From Myroides albus (GTDB lineage: Bacteria; Bacteroidota; Bacteroidia; Flavobacteriales; Flavobacteriaceae): a DNA stretch of 64,000 nucleotides. The position numbers were made by a program, and so were the translations under genes. Shown piece after piece: positions 17,153-24,893 of this stretch. Below the pieces are notes generated by a model. The model made no database searches and was not told the origin of the DNA. It saw only the letters and a list, made by a program, of their open reading frames with translations. The stretch spans positions 36,671 through 100,670 of the forward strand of contig NZ_WMJX01000011.1 in the NCBI RefSeq assembly GCF_009711045.1, given 5' to 3'. How positions within the stretch are numbered: the stretch's first letter is position 1; every line of letters begins with the position of its first letter.

Positions 17153-17509
17153 ATGAGAAAGATATATTATTTAAGTACTTGTACGACATGTAAGCGTATC
17201 ATGGCTGAAATGCCTGAATTAGATACGTTTGAACTACAAGAGATTAAGAAGAATCCTGTGACAGCAGCACAGTTAGAAGAAATGTATAAGCAAGTGGGTA
17301 GTTATGAAAAACTATTCAATAAGCGTGCTCAACTGTACAAAAGCGAAGGATTAAAAGACAAGAATCTTCAAGAAGATGATTTTAAAAAGCTTATTCTGGA
17401 GCAATACACTTTTCTAAATCGCCCAGTAATGTTTATCGATGGTAACATTTATGTCGGGAATAGTAAGAAAGTAGTAGAGGCTGCTATCGAACAAGTAAAG
17501 AATAAATAG
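17153..17509 (+). CDS. ArsC/Spx-family thioredoxin-fold protein
   Basis: An ArsC/Spx/YffB-type protein of 118 residues with the N-terminal redox motif STCTTCKR and the C-terminal RPVMFIDGNIYVG typical of the family. Family members are arsenate reductases, redox-sensing transcription modulators (Spx) or uncharacterised. An ATG nine bases upstream (17144) is in frame and overlaps the ferredoxin stop; I prefer the ATG at 17153 because the family begins just before the first beta strand. No ars genes are nearby, so arsenate reduction is not supported by context; its position in the trh operon hints at thiol redox work linked to tRNA modification. Confidence 0.8.
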   Translation: MRKIYYLSTCTTCKRIMAEMPELDTFELQEIKKNPVTAAQLEEMYKQVGSYEKLFNKRAQLYKSEGLKDKNLQEDDFKKLILEQYTFLNRPVMFIDGNIYVGNSKKVVEAAIEQVKNK

Positions 17510-17532
17510 TAGGCATAAACCTGCTAATAACT

Positions 17533-17562
17533 AATGGCCAACAGCAATGTTGGCCATTTTTT
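17533..17562 (+). terminator. terminator of the trhO operon
   Basis: Perfect 10-bp stem AATGGCCAAC / GTTGGCCATT (17533-17542 / 17549-17558) with a 6-base loop and a T-tail. Confidence 0.9.
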
Positions 17563-17950
17563 GTTTGGTTATGTAGTGGTAGGACAACATTTGAAGTCTC
17601 GTAAAGACAAAATTATTTCTTCTTGTAAGGCAACTAATCTTCTTATTGCTATTTTATGTCAATGTTTTTTATTCAATAATTATTTGGGATAAATATTGGT
17701 ATAAGTATAGACGGTATGTCGTTTTTATTTGATTTCTTTCATTTAAGGGATTGTATTATAAATGTTAATTTTTAATATTTATTTAAGAAACTGATTGTTT
17801 TTATTTTTTTAATTATTAATATTGGAAATCAAAATATTTGATATTAATATATTTTTGAACTATTATTTTTAATAGTATGTGTTTTTTGTGAAGTTAGGAC
17901 TGTTAATAAAAACATAAAAAATAAACGAACTAATCTTAATTACCTTAATA
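17563..17950. other. AT-rich intergenic region before the tandem lipoproteins
   Basis: Very AT-rich, no open frame. A TATTTTTG -7 element at 17850-17857 on the plus strand is the likeliest promoter, about 93 bases before the ATG; no good -33 box. Confidence 0.4.
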
Positions 17951-19075
17951 ATGAAAAAAAGAAAACTTACCTGGTACACAAAGGGACTTTGTGCTGTTGT
18001 TTTATGCAGTTTTATAAGTTGTTCAAGTGATGACAATAGCACTGCTCCAAATGTAACTCCTCCAACAGAGGAACCTAATCCTGAAGGGCCAAAAGTGAAA
18101 GAAGCCGAAATTTCACTTGCTGTAATAGCATATACTCAAAATACAGCTACAGTTCAAATTAACTCTAAAGAGGCTAAGAGTGTTTACTATTATGTCGTTA
18201 AAGGAGATGATGTAAGTACAATTACTGTTGAGGAGATAGTTTCGAAAGGTGTAAAAGTGAAAGCAAATACTGAGGAAGAAGTTGTAGTAGATGCTTTGGA
18301 GGCAAATACCAAGTATACTGTGACAGCTATTGCTATTAATGCAGAAGACAAAGCGACAATTTTGAAATATCCTCAAACGATTAAGACTATGCAAAGTGCA
18401 ACAATGCAAATCATAGCTGTTGAGGCTGATATCACAACGATGGAGTTTAAGTTTACAACTCAGTATGCTGAGAAAGTTGGCTATATTGTACAAGAGGCAA
18501 CTGAAAAAGCTCCAACTGCTGAGGATGTTTTAGCCAAAGGTGTATCTATTGATAGACTTGATGGGGAGTCTACTTTAAAGGTTGACGGCTTGAGTGAAAA
18601 CACAAAGTATAACTTGTATGTGGCGGCTATAGAAGCTTCTGGCAAGACATTACTGCAATCATCGGAGTTTTCTACAAAAGAAGATGTACAAGAAGAGGAT
18701 GGAGTGATCAAGTTTACAGAGATAAAAGTAAATTCTGAAAGCCAAGGCTGGCTTAATGTTTATATTCTTAATCTAAAAGGTAAAGATTGGGAAGCAGGAT
18801 TTGAAATAGGATCTATATCAGCAGAGTTGCATGAGCTTCCTACAGGAAAGTTCTATTATGCTTCTTGGTCAGAGGAGGTGTCGTCAGATGGTGTAGGTGA
18901 ATACTTTATTAAGAAGAGAGATGGCTCAGAATCAATAAGAGATTTGGATAGTGGATCAATTGTTATTACTAAAGGAGCTAATAATACTTTCGATATAGAG
19001 ATTAATATAGCACGAGATAGTGGTACTCCTTTTAAAGCAATTTATAATGGGCCAGTTCAAGTAATACCATATTAA
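17951..19075 (+). CDS. surface lipoprotein with Fn3-like domains
   Basis: A 374-residue lipoprotein: signal peptide and lipobox FISC, followed directly by SSDDNS, which resembles the flavobacterial lipoprotein export signal (Ser/Asp-rich), so surface exposure is likely. A Pro/Glu linker leads to two Fn3-like beta domains (about 52-146 and 147-235) marked by the repeated pattern of V..G..V..L..NTKYT/NLYV.A.... and a C-terminal beta domain (about 240-374). No enzymatic motif. It is followed 21 bases later by a related lipoprotein gene; the pair probably encodes parts of one surface assembly of unknown ligand. Confidence 0.75.
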   Translation: MKKRKLTWYTKGLCAVVLCSFISCSSDDNSTAPNVTPPTEEPNPEGPKVKEAEISLAVIAYTQNTATVQINSKEAKSVYYYVVKGDDVSTITVEEIVSKGVKVKANTEEEVVVDALEANTKYTVTAIAINAEDKATILKYPQTIKTMQSATMQIIAVEADITTMEFKFTTQYAEKVGYIVQEATEKAPTAEDVLAKGVSIDRLDGESTLKVDGLSENTKYNLYVAAIEASGKTLLQSSEFSTKEDVQEEDGVIKFTEIKVNSESQGWLNVYILNLKGKDWEAGFEIGSISAELHELPTGKFYYASWSEEVSSDGVGEYFIKKRDGSESIRDLDSGSIVITKGANNTFDIEINIARDSGTPFKAIYNGPVQVIPY

Positions 19076-19096
19076 ATAAATAATTAGCATAGAGAG

Positions 19097-19999
19097 ATGA
19101 GAAATAAATTTTTAATATTATTTGTGGCATTTGTAGGAGGATTATTTGCAGCTTGTTCAAGTGATGACAATAGTGTTCGCAATGTACCGGGTGAAGGAGA
19201 AAGTGAAACGCCCAAAGCAGAAGTAACACTTACTTTAGGTGAAGTAGGTGTAGATAAAGTTGATTTTACTGTGATCAGTAAAAATGCAGTACAAATCGCT
19301 TACTTGCTCACACCAAAATCGGATGAAAGTATAACTACAGAAGTTATCTTTCAAAAAGGTATCACTGTGGAGGTTAACAAAACCGTTGAAGTTACTGTAA
19401 ATGATCTGCATCAAGATTCGGAGTATGACCTATACTTGGTAGCTAAAGGAGAGGATAAAGAAGTCAGTTTAATTAAGCATAGTTTTAAAACTCTTTTACC
19501 TAAAGGATTGGAGTTAGTAGATGGTTTTATGATGTATGACGATTTGGATGAAGCAACTGGCTTGTATCGCACAAACTTGATGATGTCAACAAAAAAGATG
19601 AGTCAAGATGGAAATGGGATAGAATACAAAGATGTTTTGATTTGGTTGTTGACTCAAGAGCCACTTGTTAAATTAACAGAGCAAAGTTACCAACTACCTT
19701 TTGGAAAAGTCGCTCCATTAGAGGGGAGTTATGATACTTGGAAACCTTTGATGTATTATGTTGGAAAACACGTTAAAGGTAGTGATGGCAAGCCAAATTT
19801 TCAAGGAACAGCTTGGATTAATTTTGACAAGAATAATAATGAGGATTACTTCGTTGCGGATGATACCAAAGCAACTTCTATTGAAATAGTAGATAATAAA
19901 GATGGATCATATACGATTTCTGGTAAATTGGTTGATAAAACTCGTGGTGAGGAACTGACATTTACATATACGGATAGTAAACCTGTTTTTGGCTGGTAG
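19097..19999 (+). CDS. surface lipoprotein, diverged partner of the preceding gene
   Basis: A 300-residue lipoprotein (lipobox AAC, then SSDDNS exactly as in the gene upstream). It has one Fn3-like domain (about 38-138, ending DSEYDLYLVAKGEDKEV) and a C-terminal domain of about 160 residues with WLLTQEPLV and TAWINFDKNNN. No family is recognised. The identical post-Cys sequence and similar Fn3-like unit suggest duplication followed by exchange of the C-terminal domain. Co-transcribed with the upstream gene and ended by a strong terminator. Confidence 0.72.
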   Translation: MRNKFLILFVAFVGGLFAACSSDDNSVRNVPGEGESETPKAEVTLTLGEVGVDKVDFTVISKNAVQIAYLLTPKSDESITTEVIFQKGITVEVNKTVEVTVNDLHQDSEYDLYLVAKGEDKEVSLIKHSFKTLLPKGLELVDGFMMYDDLDEATGLYRTNLMMSTKKMSQDGNGIEYKDVLIWLLTQEPLVKLTEQSYQLPFGKVAPLEGSYDTWKPLMYYVGKHVKGSDGKPNFQGTAWINFDKNNNEDYFVADDTKATSIEIVDNKDGSYTISGKLVDKTRGEELTFTYTDSKPVFGW

Positions 20000-20037
20000 G
20001 AAAGTTAGAAATATTGATAAAGTTATTAAACGGAAAG

Positions 20038-20066
20038 AGAGGAACTATATGTTCCTCTTTTTTTTT
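20038..20066 (+). terminator. terminator of the tandem lipoprotein operon
   Basis: Stem AGAGGAAC / GTTCCTCT (20038-20045 / 20051-20058), 5-base loop, followed by eight T. Confidence 0.85.
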
Positions 20067-20228
20067 AGGTGTATATAGCTTTTTATTTTCTGTTTAAATA
20101 ATGAATGTCAAATTTTTAATCGTATAATTTGCTTGAAGGGATTAATTAGTTGAATGCTGTATTGAATTGCCCGTTATGCTTGATTTTGCGCTAATGGTAA
20201 TCCTGTTTTTTAAGTCATTTGAAAGAGG

Positions 20229-20306
20229 GTGGTCGGCTTGTGGTCGGCATGTGATCGCATAGTGGTCGCATACTTTATAGGCAAATTCATGCGACCACTA
20301 TGCGAT
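20229..20306. repeat. 11-bp tandem repeats and 18-bp perfect inverted repeat
   Basis: Four successive units of the type GTGGTCGGCAT start at 20229, 20240, 20251 and 20262 with an 11-base period. The last two form the left arm (20254-20271) of a perfect 18-bp inverted repeat whose right arm is 20289-20306, separated by 17 bases. There is no T-tail, so it does not look like a terminator. Confidence 0.7.
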
Positions 20307-20536
20307 TATTATGCTAACAGACGACTATCACTTAGAAGTTAAACTAATTTTAACGACAGTATTTTACCTTCGCAAATCAAATCTTTTTTTAATGGTGTGT
20401 TTATCTGGTTAGAAGGTGAATATGACGTTTTAAAACAAAAACAGCAATAGTTTCACTTCAATATTTTTTTGGTTATGATACTCAATCTTGTAGTATATAA
20501 GGCATTGAGGGCTGTTTTATTTTTTTAAGAAAAAGC

Positions 20537-20568
20537 TTGCATAATCCGATTTAAATTAGAAAACTTTG
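20537..20568 (+). promoter_or_regulatory. probable promoter of the arginine operon leader
   Basis: TTG at 20537-20539 is separated by 21 bases from AAACTTTG (20561-20568), one mismatch from TAnnTTTG. Transcription would start near 20574, about 23 bases before the leader-peptide ATG. Confidence 0.45.
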
Positions 20569-20596
20569 TCCATGCTTCTTTAAGCACAAATACGAT

Positions 20597-20704
20597 ATGA
20601 AGAAAACCGATTTAAATATGACTTTTATTTCTGACAACATTGCTCTTGCATTTGTTGCGGTTTCTTCTGTTTCTACATCGCGGGTATCTCGCGTCCGGGC
20701 TTAA
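20597..20704 (+). CDS. candidate arginine leader peptide
   Basis: A 35-codon open frame, too short for ordinary gene finding, starts with ATG at 20597 (second in-frame ATG at 20618) and stops at 20702-20704. The peptide starts MKKTDLN, is hydrophobic in the middle, and ends TSRVSRVRA: three Arg in the last seven residues, encoded by CGG, CGC and CGG, codons that are uncommon in this AT-rich genome. It lies about 150 bases upstream of an eight-gene arginine operon on the same strand, with hairpins in between. This is what a ribosome-stalling attenuator leader looks like; a role in sensing arginyl-tRNA is inference. Confidence 0.6.
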   Translation: MKKTDLNMTFISDNIALAFVAVSSVSTSRVSRVRA

Positions 20705-20749
20705 TCTTTTTTAGCCTTTTTTAATATAATGCCTTCTTTGGCATTATAT
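20698..20749 (+). promoter_or_regulatory. hairpins after the leader peptide (candidate attenuator)
   Basis: GGCT/AGCC brackets the leader stop codon and is followed directly by TTTTTT (20717-20722), a weak terminator-like element. It is followed by a perfect 10-bp hairpin ATATAATGCC / GGCATTATAT (20724-20733 / 20740-20749). A further weak hairpin is possible at about 20798-20820. I cannot compute folding energies, so the mutually exclusive structures are not established. Confidence 0.45.
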
Positions 20750-20857
20750 CTGTACATATATCATTGATTTTTAATGCTTTTCAGACAGTTTGTATATTGT
20801 TGTACCTATTCGGTATCAATATTTAAGCGCGTTTGATTCCTAATCACTTGTTTTGAA

Positions 20858-21538
20858 ATGAATTCAAATCAGTTTATCGTTATTCCTGCGAATGAAACAC
20901 ACGTAGGATATGCGGAACAAATTTGTGAAGAGATGGCTCAGTCGGCTCTTGCCAGAGGGACGGGTATCGCAAGAAGAAAACCAGAGTACGTAGCTACTAA
21001 AATGGTTGAGGGCAAGGCTGTTATCGCTTTGCACGTAGATGGTACGTGGGCTGGTTTTTGTTATATCGAGACATGGAGTCACGGTGATTACGTAGCCAAC
21101 TCTGGACTGATTGTCAATCCTACTTTTAGAAAAGAAGGGTTGGCCAAAGCGATTAAAAAACGCGTATTCGAATTGTCAAGAGAGAAGTATCCAAAGGCTA
21201 AAATATTCGGTCTGACTACAGGGTTTGCTGTGATGAAGATCAACTCAGAATTAGGCTATGAGCCTGTTCCTTATTCAGAATTGACACAAGATGAGATGTT
21301 CTGGAAAGGGTGCGAGAGTTGTGTTAACTTCCAAATTTTACAGAGCAAAGAGAAGAAGAACTGTCTGTGTACAGCTATGCTTTGGAACCCTGAAGACAAA
21401 GAAAAAGAGCTTCGCAATAAAATAGACCAAAAGGCGAAAGCAAAAGAAAGACTCAAAGGAATGCAAAAAAAGTATTCTTTGCTCAAGAGATTGCAAATGC
21501 AATTAAAGAAGACAGTCAAAAAAACGAATCTATTTTAA
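20858..21538 (+). CDS. GNAT acyltransferase, first arginine pathway enzyme candidate
   Basis: A 226-residue GNAT-family protein at the head of the arginine operon. The acyl-CoA binding region is near residues 90-125 (GLIVNPTFRKEGLAKAIKKR). The tail from about 185 is Lys-rich and helical. No canonical argA or argJ is in the operon, so this protein probably makes the N-acylglutamate (acetyl or succinyl) that enters the pathway; this fits the conserved gene order in Bacteroidetes. Cys-containing segments WKGCESCVNF and KKNCLCTAM are conserved-looking but of unknown role. Start at the ATG at 20858; 17 bases before argG. Confidence 0.8.
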   Translation: MNSNQFIVIPANETHVGYAEQICEEMAQSALARGTGIARRKPEYVATKMVEGKAVIALHVDGTWAGFCYIETWSHGDYVANSGLIVNPTFRKEGLAKAIKKRVFELSREKYPKAKIFGLTTGFAVMKINSELGYEPVPYSELTQDEMFWKGCESCVNFQILQSKEKKNCLCTAMLWNPEDKEKELRNKIDQKAKAKERLKGMQKKYSLLKRLQMQLKKTVKKTNLF

Positions 21539-21555
21539 TTTTAAATCCATCTATC

Positions 21556-22743
21556 ATGAACAATAAGAAAGTAGTATTAGCATTTAGCGGAGGATTAGAC
21601 ACGAGCTTCTGCGTCATTTATTTAAAAGAAGAATTAGGGTATGAAGTACACTCTGTAGTGGTAAACACTGGGGGCTTCGACGCTGAGGAAGTGAAGGTTA
21701 TCGAGGAGAAAGCGTATGCCTTAGGGGTGGCTTCTCATACGACTATAGACGAGACAGAAGATTACTATAACGATAGTGTGAAGTACTTGATATTTGGTAA
21801 CGTATTGAAGAATGCGACTTACCCATTATCAGTAAGTGCTGAGCGTGTATGTCAAGCTACAGCTATTGCTAATTACGCTAAGAAGATAGGGGCAGAAGCA
21901 GTAGCGCATGGTAGTACAGGTGCTGGAAATGATCAGGTGCGTTTCGATATGATCTTTAATATTTTGGTGCCTAATGTACAGATTATTACACCGATTAGAG
22001 ATTTAAAGTTAAGTAGAGAGGAGGAGATTGACTTCTTGCAAAAACACGGTGTTGAAATCAATGCAGAGAAAGCAAAATACTCAATTAATAAAGGATTATG
22101 GGGAACTTCAGTAGGAGGAAAAGAAACCCTAACTTCTCATTTATATTTACCAGAAGAGGCATGGCCTACACCGATTACTAAAGTTACTCCTGAAACAGTG
22201 GAGATTACTTTTGAGAAAGGTGAGCCAGTAGCTCTAAATGGTAAGCAACTAAAACCTACTGAGGTTATCCAACAATTACAAGATATGGCACAACCATTTG
22301 GTATCGGTAGAGATATCCACGTAGGGGATACGATCATTGGTATCAAAGGTAGAGTTGGTTTTGAAGCAGCAGGACCTATTATTTTAGTGAAAGCTCACCA
22401 CACTTTAGAGAAACATACGTTGACGAAGTGGCAATTGAGCTGGAAAGAACAATTAGCTTCATTCTATGGTAACTACTTACACGAAGGACAATTCCACGAT
22501 CCAGTAATGAGAGATATGGAAGCATTCTTGAGTAGTACACAGCAGACCGTAAGTGGAAAAGTTACAGTAGAGTTACACCCACACCGTTTTGTAGTGATAG
22601 GTATAGAATCAGCGCATGATCTGATGTCTAATAAGTTTGGTAGCTATGGAGAGATGAACAATGCATGGACAGGCGAAGATGTAAAAGGATTCTCTAAGAT
22701 TTTTGGTAACCAAGTAATGATTTGGCACAAAGTTAATAACTAA
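21556..22743 (+). CDS. argG: argininosuccinate synthase
   Basis: A 395-residue enzyme that joins citrulline and aspartate with ATP to give argininosuccinate. The ATP-pyrophosphatase P-loop AFSGGLDTS is at residues 9-17, followed by the family blocks AHGSTGAGNDQVRF and KYSINKGLWG. Length is normal for bacterial ArgG. Second gene of the arginine operon, with 13 bases to argC. Confidence 0.97.
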   Translation: MNNKKVVLAFSGGLDTSFCVIYLKEELGYEVHSVVVNTGGFDAEEVKVIEEKAYALGVASHTTIDETEDYYNDSVKYLIFGNVLKNATYPLSVSAERVCQATAIANYAKKIGAEAVAHGSTGAGNDQVRFDMIFNILVPNVQIITPIRDLKLSREEEIDFLQKHGVEINAEKAKYSINKGLWGTSVGGKETLTSHLYLPEEAWPTPITKVTPETVEITFEKGEPVALNGKQLKPTEVIQQLQDMAQPFGIGRDIHVGDTIIGIKGRVGFEAAGPIILVKAHHTLEKHTLTKWQLSWKEQLASFYGNYLHEGQFHDPVMRDMEAFLSSTQQTVSGKVTVELHPHRFVVIGIESAHDLMSNKFGSYGEMNNAWTGEDVKGFSKIFGNQVMIWHKVNN

Positions 22744-22756
22744 GAGCAATAGAACT

Positions 22757-23728
22757 ATGCAAACAATAAAAGCAGGAATAGTAGGTGGAGCAGGTTACAC
22801 TGGAGGAGAGTTACTAAGACTTCTCTTACCTCATCCCGCAGTAGAGATTGCCTTTGTACACTCTAATAGTAGTGCAGGTAAGCCTGTATATGAGGTGCAT
22901 ACAGACTTGTTTGGAGATACAGACTTACAGTTTACGAGTACCTTGATGCAGGATATCGATGTACTGTTCTTGTGTATGGGGCATGGCGATTCTAAAGTAT
23001 TCTTAGCAGAAAATGACATTGATAAGGAGATTAAGATTATAGACCTCAGTCAAGACTTTAGATTAAAAGACACAGCAGGAGAGTTCGTTTACGGATTGCC
23101 AGAGCTGAATAAAGAGAAGATAAAGAAAGCGAATTACATCGCTAATCCAGGTTGTTTTGCTACAGCTCTTCAGTTAGCCTTGTTGCCTTTAGCACATGCA
23201 GCTAAGATGCCTGAGTCTGTTTATATCAATGCTTTGACAGGATCTACTGGTGCAGGTCAGAGTCTATCTACTACATCTCACTTTAGTTGGAGAGCGAATA
23301 ATATATCCGTATATAAAGCCTTCACTCACCAACACCTTAGTGAGATAGGAGAAAGCCTTGTACAGTTACAGCCAGACTATGTACAGAACATTAAGTTTAT
23401 CCCAGAGAGAGGAGACTTTGCGAGAGGGATTTTTGCCAGTGTGATGTTTGAATCGACTTTGACAGAAGAGGAATTGTATAATGTTTATGAGAAGTATTAT
23501 GCATCGCATCCATTTACGCATGTAAGCAAAAAGGGTATTGACTTAAAGCAAGTGGTAAATACGAATAAATGCTTGGTGTCTATCGTAAAGAATGGAAATG
23601 ATGTATTAGTGACCAGTGCGATAGATAACCTACTAAAAGGAGCAAGCGGACAAGCTGTTCAAAACATGAACTTGCTATTCGGATTAGACGAAAAAACAGG
23701 TTTACAACTAAAAGCTTCGGCTTTCTAA
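22757..23728 (+). CDS. argC: N-acyl-gamma-glutamyl-phosphate reductase
   Basis: A 323-residue NADPH-dependent reductase forming the N-acylglutamate semialdehyde. Rossmann motif GGAGYTGGEL at 10-19, catalytic Cys133 in NPGCFAT, and the His-containing FIPERGDFARGI segment are present. It is the shorter (type 2-like) form common in this phylum. 12 bases before argD. Confidence 0.95.
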   Translation: MQTIKAGIVGGAGYTGGELLRLLLPHPAVEIAFVHSNSSAGKPVYEVHTDLFGDTDLQFTSTLMQDIDVLFLCMGHGDSKVFLAENDIDKEIKIIDLSQDFRLKDTAGEFVYGLPELNKEKIKKANYIANPGCFATALQLALLPLAHAAKMPESVYINALTGSTGAGQSLSTTSHFSWRANNISVYKAFTHQHLSEIGESLVQLQPDYVQNIKFIPERGDFARGIFASVMFESTLTEEELYNVYEKYYASHPFTHVSKKGIDLKQVVNTNKCLVSIVKNGNDVLVTSAIDNLLKGASGQAVQNMNLLFGLDEKTGLQLKASAF

Positions 23729-23740
23729 CAACGATTTATT

Positions 23741-24880
23741 ATGATGAAATTATATGATGTATACCCACTGAACCCTATCGAGATTGTAAAAGGATTAGGG
23801 AGTAGAGTATATGACAACAACGGTCAAGAGTATTTAGACTTATATGGAGGGCACGCTGTGATCTCTATCGGACATACTCATCCGCACTATGTAGCGAGAT
23901 TAACTGACCAATTAAACAAAATCGGATTTTATTCTAATTCTATAGAAATTCCTCTACAACAGCAATTAGCTGCCTTATTAGGGGAAGTAGCTGGGTTGGA
24001 CAATTATCAATTGTTTTTGTGTAATTCAGGAGCAGAAGCAAATGAAAACGCTTTAAAATTAGCTTCTTTTTACAATGGTAAAAAGAAAGTAATCGCTTTT
24101 GATAAAGCTTTTCACGGGAGAACATCTCTTGCCGTTTCTGCTACTGATAACCCAAAGATAGTTGCCCCAGTTAATCAAACGGAGAACATTGTGTTCTTGC
24201 CTTTTAACGATGAAGAGGCTCTTGAACAAGCATTTGCCTCTTATGGTGATGAAGTAACAGCAGTGATTATAGAAGGGATACAAGGTGTAGGAGGAATACA
24301 AGTAGCGACTGATAGCTTCTTAGCGAAGATTAGAAGTCTTACTACACAGTACGGAGCTGTATTTATCGCAGACGAAGTACAGTGTGGATATGGACGTACA
24401 GGTTCTTTCTATGCAGTGAATGACGGTGGAGTGAGTGCTGATATCTATACGATGGCGAAAGGTATGGGGAACGGATTTCCTATTGGAGCAATGGCGATTG
24501 GAGAGCAGTTTAAGCCATGGCATGGACAGTTAGGAACTACTTTTGGAGGAAATCACTTAGCTTGTGCAGCAGCCTTATCTGTATTAGAGGTTATGAAGCA
24601 AGACAATCTAATGGCGAATACCGCCCAAGTAGGGAACTACTTAATCAATGAATTAAAGAAATTAGATAAGATACAGGAAGTAAGAGGAAAAGGACTAATG
24701 ATCGGAATAGACCTTGCTCCTGAGTTAAAAGAGGTTCGCAAAGAACTATTAGTGAAAGATCACATCTTTACGGGTAATGCAAGCCCTAATGTAATTCGGT
24801 TGTTACCAGCATTAAATCTGACTCAAGCTGATGCAGATTTATTCTTGGATAAATTCAACAACAGATTACAACAATTCTAA
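23741..24880 (+). CDS. argD: N-acylornithine aminotransferase
   Basis: A 379-residue class III PLP aminotransferase converting the semialdehyde to N-acylornithine. Landmarks: NSGAEANENALKLA (95-108), FHGRT (124-128), IADEVQCGYGRTG (209-221) with D211 contacting the PLP ring nitrogen, and the Schiff-base Lys240 in YTMAKGMGNGFPIGAM. Two ATG codons are in tandem at 23741 and 23744. Acetyl versus succinyl substrate cannot be decided from this sequence. It is followed 13 bases later by argF'. Confidence 0.93.
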   Translation: MMKLYDVYPLNPIEIVKGLGSRVYDNNGQEYLDLYGGHAVISIGHTHPHYVARLTDQLNKIGFYSNSIEIPLQQQLAALLGEVAGLDNYQLFLCNSGAEANENALKLASFYNGKKKVIAFDKAFHGRTSLAVSATDNPKIVAPVNQTENIVFLPFNDEEALEQAFASYGDEVTAVIIEGIQGVGGIQVATDSFLAKIRSLTTQYGAVFIADEVQCGYGRTGSFYAVNDGGVSADIYTMAKGMGNGFPIGAMAIGEQFKPWHGQLGTTFGGNHLACAAALSVLEVMKQDNLMANTAQVGNYLINELKKLDKIQEVRGKGLMIGIDLAPELKEVRKELLVKDHIFTGNASPNVIRLLPALNLTQADADLFLDKFNNRLQQF

Positions 24881-24893
24881 AAAGACAATTACA

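Noticed and set aside
17144..17509. Arsenate reductase assignment for the ArsC/Spx-like gene
   Set aside because: No arsenic resistance gene is adjacent and the context is tRNA modification; only the family is supported.
20229..20306. CRISPR or transcription terminator
   Set aside because: The 11-bp units are too short and have no spacers, and the hairpin has no T-tail.
24831..24893. N-terminal extension of ArgF' into argD
   Set aside because: The extra 21 residues are the shifted-frame reading of the argD end; the ATG at 24894 matches the family start.
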